Assembly (NCBI RefSeq): GCF_013760955.1
Contig: NZ_JACDUL010000001.1
Coordinates: 24,481-88,480 of the forward strand
Reading direction: 5' to 3'
Length of the DNA stretch: 64,000 bases
Source of the DNA: Methanococcus maripaludis
Lineage (GTDB): Archaea; AGJL01; Methanococci; Methanococcales; Methanococcaceae
Under the pieces are notes generated by a model, which worked only from the letters and a program-made list of their open reading frames with translations, was not told the origin of the DNA and ran no database searches. The translations under genes and the position numbers were made by a program. The first letter of the stretch is position 1; each line of letters opens with the position of its first letter. Shown here one piece after another: positions 40,623-49,012 of the stretch.

Positions 40623-41366
40623 ATGAAATTTTTTCAAGAAAAAATATCCATTAAAGAGACCAACATTCTTTTAAAAGTTGATAATCCAAAATTTTTCAAA
40701 ATTGCTAAAAATACAATTATCAACGAAAGATTTAACCTTGAAAATTATATTTTGAGAAATCCTATATTTTTAACGAGTTATTCGCCAGTTGAAGTACTTG
40801 ATAACGCCCCAAAAATTGTAAAATTAATGGCTGAAGCGGGGTTTAACGCGGATGTTGGGCCAATGGCGGCAGTTGCAGGAACCTTCAGCCAGTTAATTGT
40901 TGAAAACTTGATTGAAAATGACTGCAAAAATGCAATTTCTGAAAATGGTGGCGATATCTGCTTAAAATGCGAAATGGATACTACTGTTGGGCTTTATGCG
41001 GGAAATTCGTCACTTTCTGGAAGTTTGGGGTTTAAGCTAAAAAAGGAAAAAATAAAAAATGGGTATGGAATCTGTACTTCATCGGGAACAGTTGGACATT
41101 CAGTGAGCCTTGGAAATGCTGATTCTGTTACCGTGTTTTCAAAATCTGCAAGCATTGCTGATGCAGCTGCTACGTCAATTGGAAATTTTGCAGTTGGAAA
41201 CAATGTTGATGCAATAAATAAGTGTCTTGAAAAAGCTGAAAACATCCCTAAAATTGACGGTGTTTTTGTGTGTATGGGGGAACACGCTGGAAAAATTGGA
41301 AAAATCCCCCAATTCATAAAGACAGATAAAAAAGAAGGTTTAGGAAATGTTTTTGAAATGTTTTAA
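40623..41366 (+). CDS. UPF0280 (ApbE-like) protein
   Basis: 247-aa member of UPF0280, a family distantly related to the ApbE flavin transferases and common in methanogens. The GICTSSGTVGHSVSLGNADSV segment and AGTFSQLIVENLIE are conserved features as I recall them. No catalytic assignment is established to my knowledge. Spacing of 28 bp after moaE suggests cotranscription. Confidence 0.8.
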   Translation: MKFFQEKISIKETNILLKVDNPKFFKIAKNTIINERFNLENYILRNPIFLTSYSPVEVLDNAPKIVKLMAEAGFNADVGPMAAVAGTFSQLIVENLIENDCKNAISENGGDICLKCEMDTTVGLYAGNSSLSGSLGFKLKKEKIKNGYGICTSSGTVGHSVSLGNADSVTVFSKSASIADAAATSIGNFAVGNNVDAINKCLEKAENIPKIDGVFVCMGEHAGKIGKIPQFIKTDKKEGLGNVFEMF

Positions 41367-41399
41367 CATAATGTATAGTGTAATATTTTGGTGTAACTC

Positions 41400-41603
41400 A
41401 TGAACTCAAAAGCGATCAAGGGTATCTTTTTAATTTCTGCAATAATTTTTTGCATAATCCTTACAGGATGTAACGAATATACCGATCCCTCAAATGAAAC
41501 TGTTCAGGCAGCCGTTTTAAACGAAGAATATGAAGAAGAAAATGAAGAAAAATACGGCAATTCAAATGATGAAATATATGATGGATCTGAAGAAGATAGA
41601 TGA
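41400..41603 (+). CDS. Small acidic lipoprotein
   Basis: 67 aa. A signal with lipobox CIILTGC precedes a mature part of about 43 residues that is very acidic (repeated EE and DE). GGTG lies before the ATG. No homology recognised. It stands between the UPF0280 gene and bioB. Confidence 0.65.
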   Translation: MNSKAIKGIFLISAIIFCIILTGCNEYTDPSNETVQAAVLNEEYEEENEEKYGNSNDEIYDGSEEDR

Positions 41604-41677
41604 TCATTAAATTTAAAATGTAAAAACAAATACTATTTTTAAAATCATTTGGAACCACAAACCACAAAGGTGGTCTT

Positions 41678-42661
41678 TTGAAGGAAATTGAATTAAATTC
41701 TGATTCTTTAGAAATTTACGAAAAATCAGCTTCTGAAAAATTGAATAAAAAAGATTTAGTCGACTTATGGAATTTAGATTTAAAGAATTTGCTCGATATT
41801 TCATACAGTTTAAAAAAATTGTTTAATAAAGAAAAAATCGATTTATGCTCGATTATGAATGCAAAATCAGGAGTGTGTTCTGAAAACTGCATATTCTGCT
41901 CCCAATCAAAACACAACAGTTCAAAAATAGATACTTATGAATTAAAATCAAAAGAAGAAATTTTAAAAAATGCTAAATCGGTTGAAAAATATTCAAACCG
42001 CTTTTCAATCGTTGTTAGTGGAAAATCAGTTACAGATTTAGAATTTGAAAATATTATTGAGTCAATTGAAGAAATTCAAAATAAAACGAAATTGAAGGTC
42101 TGTGTTTCATTAGGGCTTTTAAATAAAGATAAATTAAAAGCGTTAAAAGAAAAAAACGTAAGAATCCATAATAACCTTGAAACCTCTGAAAATTACTTTA
42201 AAAATATCTGTACGAGTCATGATTATATCGACAAAATAAAAGTAATCCTCGAGGCTAAAAAAATGGGACTTGAAATGTGTAGTGGTGGAATTTTTGGAAT
42301 GGGTGAATCAGTTGCAGATAGAGTCGACTTACTTTTAGATTTAAAAAAGCTCGATGTTGATAGCGTTGCACTAAATTTATTAAATCCAATTTGTGGCACT
42401 AGAATTTACGATAAAATAAATTCAGGCGAGTTTATTGAAATTAATCATACTGATGCACTAAAATCAATCTGCATTGCAAGAATTGCACTTCCTAAAAAAG
42501 TAATACGGCTATGCGGTGGAAGAGAACATGTTTTAAAAGATATGCAGAAGTATTCTCTTTATGTACTTGACGGATTAATGATTGGTAATTATTTGACTAC
42601 AAATGGACAAAATATTCAGTCTGATTTAAAAATGATTGATGAAATGGGTTTTAAGCAATGA
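41678..42661 (+). CDS. bioB: Biotin synthase-like radical SAM enzyme
   Basis: 327 aa. The radical-SAM cluster motif is CSENCIFC (about residue 66), followed by QSKHNS. Downstream match to BioB is good: KVCVSLGLL, NNLETSENY, EMCSGGIFGMGE and VIRLCGGREH. These include two Cys ([2Fe-2S] ligands 128 and 188 in E. coli) and the Arg260 position. The third Cys ligand (Cys97) aligns with Ser (codon 42005-42007, in RFSIVVSGK). It should convert dethiobiotin to biotin if the auxiliary cluster is retained. The start is TTG 41678, five bases after GGTG. Confidence 0.82.
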   Translation: MKEIELNSDSLEIYEKSASEKLNKKDLVDLWNLDLKNLLDISYSLKKLFNKEKIDLCSIMNAKSGVCSENCIFCSQSKHNSSKIDTYELKSKEEILKNAKSVEKYSNRFSIVVSGKSVTDLEFENIIESIEEIQNKTKLKVCVSLGLLNKDKLKALKEKNVRIHNNLETSENYFKNICTSHDYIDKIKVILEAKKMGLEMCSGGIFGMGESVADRVDLLLDLKKLDVDSVALNLLNPICGTRIYDKINSGEFIEINHTDALKSICIARIALPKKVIRLCGGREHVLKDMQKYSLYVLDGLMIGNYLTTNGQNIQSDLKMIDEMGFKQ

Positions 42662-43434
42662 TAAACATGGAAAAAGGTCTGCTTGAAAAGTATACTTCTT
42701 TAAAAGAGTTTCTCAACAATAAAAAAGTAATCGTTGCATATTCCGGAGGTGTTGACAGCACCCTCGTTTCAAAAATTGCAAGCGATAATACAAAAACACT
42801 TGCAGTAACGATTGACAATGGATTTTTTTCTGAAAATATAATAAAAAAAGCGGAAAACCGTGCTAAAAAATACAATATACCTCAAAAAACCATAAAAATA
42901 GATTATTTAGATGAGATTACTTCAAAAGACTTGAAAAATCGATGTTATAACTGTAAAAAAAGAATTGCAGAAGAACTTAGAAAAATAAAAAATGAATTCA
43001 ATTATGATATTATCGTTGATGGAACAATTTACAACGATACTTTTGAAGACCGGCCTGGAATAAAAGCTTTTCACGAAGAAAATATAATTTCCCCCCTATC
43101 GGATTTAAAATTCAGTAAAAGCGATATTTTTGAATTATCAAACTATTTAAAAATTGATATTCCAAAAAAAGACACCTGTATGGCCACCCGTATTTTATCA
43201 CCCCCGATTTCAGAAGAAAATATGAATAAATCGAATTTAGCAGAAGAGTTTATAAAATCAAACTTCCATATTGAAAGTTATTTAAGGGTTCGATACCTTG
43301 AAAATATTGCAATTATTGAGATAACAAAAGAAGAATCAGCAAAAATAATAGATAATGATTCAATAGAACGAATAGACACAGAACTTAAAAAAATAGGGTT
43401 TGAAAAGGTTGTACTTGACCTTAAGTTTAAATAA
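42658..43434 (+). CDS. larE: LarE-type ATP-dependent sulfur insertase
   Basis: 258-aa PP-loop protein (AYSGGVDSTLVSKIA) of the LarE family, which sulfurates pyridinium dicarboxylate in making the nickel-pincer cofactor of lactate racemase. Three cysteines, two in NRCYNCKK and one in KDTCMATRI, match the Fe-S cluster form of LarE. I recall that form as catalytic, not sacrificial, and studied in methanococci. The start overlaps the bioB stop (ATGA); ATG 42667 is an alternative. larB and larC are not in the window. Confidence 0.82.
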   Translation: MINMEKGLLEKYTSLKEFLNNKKVIVAYSGGVDSTLVSKIASDNTKTLAVTIDNGFFSENIIKKAENRAKKYNIPQKTIKIDYLDEITSKDLKNRCYNCKKRIAEELRKIKNEFNYDIIVDGTIYNDTFEDRPGIKAFHEENIISPLSDLKFSKSDIFELSNYLKIDIPKKDTCMATRILSPPISEENMNKSNLAEEFIKSNFHIESYLRVRYLENIAIIEITKEESAKIIDNDSIERIDTELKKIGFEKVVLDLKFK

Positions 43435-43461
43435 TCAAATTACGCGAGAACTGGTGATTTT

Positions 43462-44604
43462 ATGGATATAAATACTGACAAATACAAAAATATTACGAGA
43501 AATCTTGAAAGAGAAATGATTAATTTAAATCCGATACAGAGGGGAGGAATAATTCCAACTGAAGCTAAAAAAATAATATACGAATACTGGGATGGATACA
43601 GTGTCTGCGATTACTGTTCTGGAAGACTTGACCAGATAGAAACTCCCCCGATAAACGAATTTTTAGAAGATATGTCTAAATTTTTAGGAATGGACATAAC
43701 TAGACCTACACACGGTGCAAGAGAGAGTAAATACGCGGTTATGAATTCCATCTGTAAAGAAGGAGATTACGTAGTTTTAGATGGAAACGCGCACTATACT
43801 TCATATGTAGCACTTGAAAGGGCGAAATTAAACTACGAAAAAACTGAAATTGAGGAATATCCGACATTTAGAGTAATTCCTGAAAGCTACGCTGAAAAAA
43901 TTGATTTGCTCGAAGATTCTAAAAAAAATATCGGATTAATCCTTTTAACTCACGTTGATGGAAACTACGGAAACGTTGCAGATGTTGAAAAGGTCGGAAA
44001 AATTGCAAAATCTAAAGGATACCCATTTTTATTAAATTGTGCATATTCTGCTGGAAGAATGCCGATTGATGGGAAAAAATTAAATGTTGACTTTATTGCA
44101 GCGTCAGGTCATAAAAGTATGGCTGCTTCAGGCCCTTGCGGCCTTCTTTCAATAAATAAAAAATACGAAGATGAAGTGCTTGAAACTTCAAAAGTAAATG
44201 TCGTAAAAGAACTCCAGATGCTTGGATGCACAAGCAGAGGAATTCCAATTTTGAGTTTGATGGCAAGCTTTGAACACCTGATTGAAAGGGTTAAAAAGTG
44301 GGATTTAGAAGTTGAAAAAACAAGAAAAGTTGTCAATGAACTTGAACCACTCGGATTTAACCAGATTGGAGAAAAACCAAGAAACCACGATATTATACGA
44401 TTTGAAACTCCGATTTTAGATAAAATTGCGGAGAAAGATAAAAGAAGAGGCTTTTTCTTTTATGAAGAACTTAAAAAAAGAGGAATTGGTGGAATCAGAA
44501 GAGGGGTTACAAAAGAATTCAAGATGAGTGTTTATGGATTAACAAATGTTCAAGTTGATTATGTAATAAATAGTATGAAATCCATCATAAACGAGTTAAG
44601 GTGA
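43462..44604 (+). CDS. pscS: O-phospho-L-seryl-tRNA:Cys-tRNA synthase
   Basis: 380-aa PLP enzyme (SepCysS) turning phosphoseryl-tRNA(Cys) into cysteinyl-tRNA, the route used by methanococci that lack cysteinyl-tRNA synthetase. The N-terminal RGGIIPTEAKKIIYEY, the cysteine segment SVCDYCSGRLDQ, GARESKYAVMNSI and the PLP lysine in AASGHKSMAASGP are present. GGTG precedes the ATG. A small membrane-anchored protein gene begins 4 bp after its stop. Confidence 0.96.
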   Translation: MDINTDKYKNITRNLEREMINLNPIQRGGIIPTEAKKIIYEYWDGYSVCDYCSGRLDQIETPPINEFLEDMSKFLGMDITRPTHGARESKYAVMNSICKEGDYVVLDGNAHYTSYVALERAKLNYEKTEIEEYPTFRVIPESYAEKIDLLEDSKKNIGLILLTHVDGNYGNVADVEKVGKIAKSKGYPFLLNCAYSAGRMPIDGKKLNVDFIAASGHKSMAASGPCGLLSINKKYEDEVLETSKVNVVKELQMLGCTSRGIPILSLMASFEHLIERVKKWDLEVEKTRKVVNELEPLGFNQIGEKPRNHDIIRFETPILDKIAEKDKRRGFFFYEELKKRGIGGIRRGVTKEFKMSVYGLTNVQVDYVINSMKSIINELR

Positions 44605-44608
44605 ATTA

Positions 44609-44968
44609 ATGAGTTCTAAATATATACTTCCAGTAATTATGCTATTAATTCTTGCGGTTGCAGCATATTTCTCTTTTGGACCAGATACTCCCGAAAAGTA
44701 TGTATATTTGGGGGTAACATTTAATCAAGGCGGTGTAGGGTATCAAGGTTATACTGTTGAAGGACAGAATATAATTTTTGAATACTCAAGAGAAGGAGAA
44801 TCTTTTTCACAAGCGCTAAATCTAAAAATTGCACAGACTGATGAACAGTATAAAAATATAGAACATGTATACGTAAAAATCGATACTAATGGAGACATAC
44901 AGTACTACGAAGCCGAAATATTCGATGAAACTGAAGGAATGGTAAAATACTACGTAAAAGAAGAATAA
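44609..44968 (+). CDS. Small membrane-anchored hypothetical protein
   Basis: 119 aa. Residues 5-22 form one hydrophobic segment, either a signal anchor or an uncleaved signal. The remainder is a predicted beta-rich polar domain. GGTG lies in the end of pscS, so translation is probably coupled to it. No domain recognised, and there is no evidence beyond position linking it to tRNA metabolism. Confidence 0.7.
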   Translation: MSSKYILPVIMLLILAVAAYFSFGPDTPEKYVYLGVTFNQGGVGYQGYTVEGQNIIFEYSREGESFSQALNLKIAQTDEQYKNIEHVYVKIDTNGDIQYYEAEIFDETEGMVKYYVKEE

Positions 44969-44979
44969 AATAAAAAAAT

Positions 44980-45897
44980 TTAAATTGAAAGCATTCTCTC
45001 GATTGCTTTTCTTGCATCTTCAATTATTTTTTCGTCAAGTTTTACTTCATAGTTTTCATCCATAAGACATTTTTCTATTTTTTCTAAAGTTATGTTCTTC
45101 ATGGAAGTGCATAAAGCATCTTTTCTTAAGGGGATCAACTTCTTTGATTTTCCCGCCTTTTTAAGATCTATTTTAAGTCTTGATATCATATCACATTCTG
45201 TTCCAATAATAAATTCATCACATTTTGAATTTAAAACGTGTTTTACCATCCCACCAGTACTCATTACATGATCTGCAATTTCCTGCAATTCAGGGTTACT
45301 TTCAGGGTGGATTAAAAGCTCTGCATTAGGATAATTTTCTTTTACTGCTTTTGCATCATCTAATGTAAACATTTTATGAACATAGCAGTGTCCCCCCTTT
45401 GGCATTGGAATAATTTTTTTATCTGACCTTCTTGATACAAAATACCCTAAATTATTGTCTGGACCAAATAATATCTCGTCTTCTTCGAAAGAATTTACCA
45501 CCAAATCTGCATTTGCAGAAGTACATGTTGCATCAGCCAGCGCCTTTGCAGATGCAAGCGTATTTACATAAATGATAACTTTTGCATAGGGGTGTTTTTT
45601 CTTTGCATCGAGTATAACTTCGGGTGGAAGCTGGTGTGCCATTGGGCAGTCTGTTTCAATAATTTCTGGAATCAGCACCTTTTTTCCGCTGTTTAGTACC
45701 TTTGCGGTTTCTGCCATGAAATCCACGCCACAAAATACAATTATATCTGCATCCGTATCTCTTGCAGCAATGCATAGTTCCAGTGAATCTCCAATGATAT
45801 CAGAAATTTTCTGTATTTCTTCAGGCTGGTAGTTGTGAGCCAAGATTACTGCGTTTTTTTCGTTTTTCAGTTTATTTATTCTCTCAATTATATCCAT
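44980..45897 (-). CDS. nadA: Quinolinate synthase
   Basis: 305-aa NadA, an Fe-S enzyme condensing iminoaspartate with dihydroxyacetone phosphate to quinolinate for NAD synthesis. NAVILAHNYQPEEIQ is near the N-terminus. Candidate cluster cysteines sit in IVFCGVDFMAE, IIGTECDMISR and DALCTSMKNIT, the expected three positions. GGTG lies five bases before the ATG. Convergent with the pscS operon. Confidence 0.95.
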   Translation of the reverse strand: MDIIERINKLKNEKNAVILAHNYQPEEIQKISDIIGDSLELCIAARDTDADIIVFCGVDFMAETAKVLNSGKKVLIPEIIETDCPMAHQLPPEVILDAKKKHPYAKVIIYVNTLASAKALADATCTSANADLVVNSFEEDEILFGPDNNLGYFVSRRSDKKIIPMPKGGHCYVHKMFTLDDAKAVKENYPNAELLIHPESNPELQEIADHVMSTGGMVKHVLNSKCDEFIIGTECDMISRLKIDLKKAGKSKKLIPLRKDALCTSMKNITLEKIEKCLMDENYEVKLDEKIIEDARKAIERMLSI

Positions 45898-45955
45898 AAA
45901 AACACCAAATGTAAATTCGTGATTCTAAATTGATTTTTTACTTTTTTATTACATT

Positions 45956-46567
45956 TTAGTTTATCAATTCTTTTTTAATTTTTAAAGATTCTATAACGAT
46001 GCGTTTTGCCATCTCGTCTAAAGTGTATGGTGTTATTGGTTCCATATCTTTTATAAATTTACCCGTACCAATTACCAAATGTCCTTTTGTTTCCATTTTT
46101 AAAAATTCCACAGGCCCTTTTTCAGACACTGCATCACCAATTTTAATTATTGGATTGAATCCAAATACCCCGTTAGTTCCAATTGCAACTTTTCCAGTGT
46201 TTTTACAGTATTCTACAATTTTTTTTCTAATTGGGAGAGTATCCCCCCCTGCAAAAACAATTAAAACTACATTTCCAGTAATTTTTTCGATATTTTCTTC
46301 AGTTATATCTTCAAAAAATGCTTCGATTCTTTCTGGGAAAAATTCTTTTAAAAAATTTACCTTATATTCTCCAAGTTTTGCACCGTGTTTTCTGTGCACT
46401 ACATCATTTTGATCAATTCGTGCCGCATCAAAAATCTGGAGCTTTTCAAATCCGCCCCTGTGAACTTCCAGTAAATCCATTGCAATTCTGATTCCAAGTC
46501 TTCCGCAACCAATAATAGAAACGGTTCCTTTCGGTTTTAAATTATCTTCCAGTGCTTTGATATCCAT
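45956..46567 (-). CDS. ThiF-like NAD/nucleotide-binding protein
   Basis: 203 aa with an E1/ThiF-like or Rossmann N-terminus (GTVSIIGCGRLGIRIAMDLLE) and an FDAARIDQNDVVHRKHG segment similar to the LIDxDxVExSNLxRQ region of E1 enzymes. It lacks the zinc cysteine pairs. It is divergent from the HTH/iron-sulfur gene that heads the fwd operon. Function unknown; a true adenylyltransferase role is doubtful. Start at ATG 46567 after GTGATTTTT. Confidence 0.65.
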   Translation of the reverse strand: MDIKALEDNLKPKGTVSIIGCGRLGIRIAMDLLEVHRGGFEKLQIFDAARIDQNDVVHRKHGAKLGEYKVNFLKEFFPERIEAFFEDITEENIEKITGNVVLIVFAGGDTLPIRKKIVEYCKNTGKVAIGTNGVFGFNPIIKIGDAVSEKGPVEFLKMETKGHLVIGTGKFIKDMEPITPYTLDEMAKRIVIESLKIKKELIN

Positions 46568-46665
46568 AAAAATCACGCATATAATATATTTATTTGAAAT
46601 TGACATTTTTCAATTAAATTTTTGAATTTACATATATAATTATCCTTTATTAATATAAAGATAAC

Positions 46666-46680
46666 GTTAGCAAACCTAAC
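46666..46680. promoter_or_regulatory. Inverted repeat in the fwd upstream region
   Basis: GTTAG-N5-CTAAC lies about 40 bp upstream of the TATA-like TATATATA (46721-46728) of the fwd operon and in the divergent region shared with the ThiF-like gene. It is a candidate operator for the HTH/iron-sulfur protein or another regulator. Confidence 0.4.
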
Positions 46681-46771
46681 ATAACTATATATAGATTACC
46701 ATTTGACTTTAGAAGAATCATATATATAGAAACGAGGCGTATGTTGTATATGACTCACATGGGATGAAAAT

Positions 46772-47218
46772 ATGCCAGAACATATACTATCAGGGATCAA
46801 AGCAGTAGTCGCAATAAATATGCGAAAAGAAGGGAAACTTCAAAGAGAGATAGCAGAGTTTCTAGAAATGGATCGTTCAATCATCTCCCACTACCTACAC
46901 GGCAGATATCCATCAGATAAGGTCATGAGAGTCTCTGAAGAGATTATAAATTTACCCCGAGAATACGGTATTCCATTAATTACTTCGCTTGGCGACAACA
47001 AGCAGATTACTAAAAAGTTAATAGAACGGATTTACAAAATAAAAATAAGTATTGACATGGAAAAGTGTATCGCGTGTGGCAAATGCCTTGAATGCGAATA
47101 CGGGGCAATTTCAGTATATTCCGAAGATATCGGCATATCAATAGACAGAGAAAAATGCATTCTTTGTTGTAAATGCGTTTCCGAATGTCCTGTTGGTGCT
47201 TTAAAAATAGTCAGATAA
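46772..47218 (+). CDS. HTH regulator with C-terminal ferredoxin domain
   Basis: 148 aa. Residues 5-50 contain a helix-turn-helix (KLQREIAEFLEMDRSIISHYLHG). Residues 92-148 form a ferredoxin-like domain. Its second cluster site is normal (CxxCxxCxxxCP at 129-139, with an extra Cys133). The first is unusual, CxxCxxCxxC (99, 102, 105, 108), one residue short and without the proline. It precedes fwdF by 22 bp. A redox-, iron- or metal-responsive regulator of fwd is inference; it might instead be a structural part of the complex. Confidence 0.75.
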   Translation: MPEHILSGIKAVVAINMRKEGKLQREIAEFLEMDRSIISHYLHGRYPSDKVMRVSEEIINLPREYGIPLITSLGDNKQITKKLIERIYKIKISIDMEKCIACGKCLECEYGAISVYSEDIGISIDREKCILCCKCVSECPVGALKIVR

Positions 47219-47240
47219 TCGAAATTAGGGAGGAAATACA

Positions 47241-48299
47241 ATGAAAAACTTCAAAAAAGACGACAATGATGGCGTCATTGAAATTTCAAGAAGCGGCGTT
47301 GAAAAGAGAGTCTTGAAATGGGACGACTGCACCTGTGTTGGTTGCGGTATTTGTAGCGAAATCTGTCCTACAAGCGCTATAGAAATGGGGCCATTAGGTG
47401 CTATTTTTAAAGGAGAACTTGATGCTCCAAAATTGGATATCTCAGAAAAATGTGTTTTATGTGGTATGTGTGCATGTGCATGTCCCTTTGATGCAGTTAA
47501 ATTAAGCATTAACGACAAACCAATCACTGAAATGTCACAATACCCTAAAATCAAAAGAGGAATTGAATTAAATCAATCCAAATGTGTTTTATGTGAACAG
47601 TGTGAATTAGTATGCCCTCAGTGCGCTATTGACGTTGAAAGAGAACTTCCTGAAAGAAAATCTCTAGTATTGGGAGAAATTACAATTAAAAAAGATGCTT
47701 GTGTTTTGTGTGGAATCTGTGCTGAATACTGTCCTGCTGATGCAATTGAATTGATTCCAAATGAAATGAACGCTTTAAGTTTAAACCCAATTGCAGATAT
47801 TAAGGTGGATTTAGATGCTTGTGTATACTGTAAAGTGTGTGAAAAAGCATGCCCTCACAATGCAATTGAAGCAATTTGCTACAAATGTCCACTTGCAAGC
47901 AGAATTAAAGAGCCTGAACTTTACAAAGAAATCAAAGGACAAACAAACATTGACAAAGACCTCTGTGTATCCTGTGGATGGTGTGCAAACATCTGTCCTG
48001 CTGATGCAATAACAGTTGAAAAACCATTCGAAGGAGAATTAATCATTGACGAACCTGCATGTAACGCATGTGGTGCATGTATTTCAGTTTGTCCATGTAA
48101 CGCACTTGTATTCCCTCAACCTGAAAAACAGGGAGACAAAGTACCTAATGTTGTCGTTAACCAGGATGTATGTATCCTCTGTGGTGCATGTACACACTCA
48201 TGCCCTGTTGATGCATTGACCGTTAAGAGAACAAAAATAAATATGACCGAAGCAAATGCACCTGCATGGAAAAAAGCTTTCTCAAAATTAATGAAATAA
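47241..48299 (+). CDS. fwdF: Tungsten/molybdenum formylmethanofuran dehydrogenase polyferredoxin subunit
   Basis: 352-aa polyferredoxin. Eight CxxCxxCxxxCP motifs are visible, for example CTCVGCGICSEICP, CVLCGMCACACP and CVSCGWCANICP, giving up to eight [4Fe-4S] clusters. It conducts electrons to the active site of formylmethanofuran dehydrogenase, the first step of CO2 reduction to methane. A strong GGAGG precedes the ATG. First structural gene of fwdFGDAC. Confidence 0.93.
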   Translation: MKNFKKDDNDGVIEISRSGVEKRVLKWDDCTCVGCGICSEICPTSAIEMGPLGAIFKGELDAPKLDISEKCVLCGMCACACPFDAVKLSINDKPITEMSQYPKIKRGIELNQSKCVLCEQCELVCPQCAIDVERELPERKSLVLGEITIKKDACVLCGICAEYCPADAIELIPNEMNALSLNPIADIKVDLDACVYCKVCEKACPHNAIEAICYKCPLASRIKEPELYKEIKGQTNIDKDLCVSCGWCANICPADAITVEKPFEGELIIDEPACNACGACISVCPCNALVFPQPEKQGDKVPNVVVNQDVCILCGACTHSCPVDALTVKRTKINMTEANAPAWKKAFSKLMK

Positions 48300-48321
48300 T
48301 TTGAATATTATAGGTGATTTA

Positions 48322-48564
48322 ATGTACAAACTTGAAGTATATCCTGATAAATGTCACGGATGCGGAAACTGTGTTGTTGCATGCCCAGTAAATGCACAAG
48401 ACCCTGATGTATACGGTGGCAAAGGACCGAGCAGTGATGAAAAATTAATTATGAGAATAGAAAATGGTGTTGTATCCGTCGTAAATGGGGACTTATGCGG
48501 TGGATGCGGTGCATGTATTGAGGCATGCCCTGTTGATGCCATTAAATTAGTTATTGTAAAATAA
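48322..48564 (+). CDS. fwdG: Formylmethanofuran dehydrogenase subunit G (ferredoxin)
   Basis: 80-aa two-cluster ferredoxin with CHGCGNCVVACPVNA and CGGCGACIEACPVDA motifs. It carries electrons between the polyferredoxin FwdF and the catalytic subunit. Start at ATG 48322 after GGTGATTTA; TTG 48301 has no site. Confidence 0.92.
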   Translation: MYKLEVYPDKCHGCGNCVVACPVNAQDPDVYGGKGPSSDEKLIMRIENGVVSVVNGDLCGGCGACIEACPVDAIKLVIVK

Positions 48565-48605
48565 CTAAAATTCTAAGCATATCTTATCTATTGTTGGGTG
48601 ATATT

Positions 48606-48992
48606 ATGAAATTTATGCTAAATACGGGACGAACCATCTGGCAAGGCGAAGCCATTGAAGCTGGAAAGAACCTTGAAATGTACAGGAAAGCTGCAGGAGT
48701 CTGCTACATGAATCCAGAAGACATGGATGCATTGGGAGTTAAAGATGGCGATGCAATAAAAGTAACTTCAGAATACGGTGACGTTGCAGTAAATGCAATT
48801 ACAACAGACCAGCCAGCTCCAATTGGTATGATATTCATCCCAATGGGACCTTGGGCAAATAGGGTTGTTTTACCAGATACTGAAAGTACAGCAATGCCCT
48901 CTTTTAAAGGACCTCTTGAAGTAAACGTCGAAAAAACTGACGAAGAAGTACTGTTAATGTCTGATCTAATGAGAAAAGCATACATTGAATAA
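48606..48992 (+). CDS. fwdD: Formylmethanofuran dehydrogenase subunit D
   Basis: 128-aa subunit with a molybdopterin dinucleotide-binding barrel: DALGVKDGDAIKVTSEYGDVAV and FIPMGPWANRVV. It helps hold the bis-pterin metal cofactor together with FwdB, whose gene is not in the window. Start at ATG 48606 after GGTGATATT. Confidence 0.92.
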   Translation: MKFMLNTGRTIWQGEAIEAGKNLEMYRKAAGVCYMNPEDMDALGVKDGDAIKVTSEYGDVAVNAITTDQPAPIGMIFIPMGPWANRVVLPDTESTAMPSFKGPLEVNVEKTDEEVLLMSDLMRKAYIE

Positions 48993-49012
48993 TTGGAATA
49001 TCGGGTGATCTC

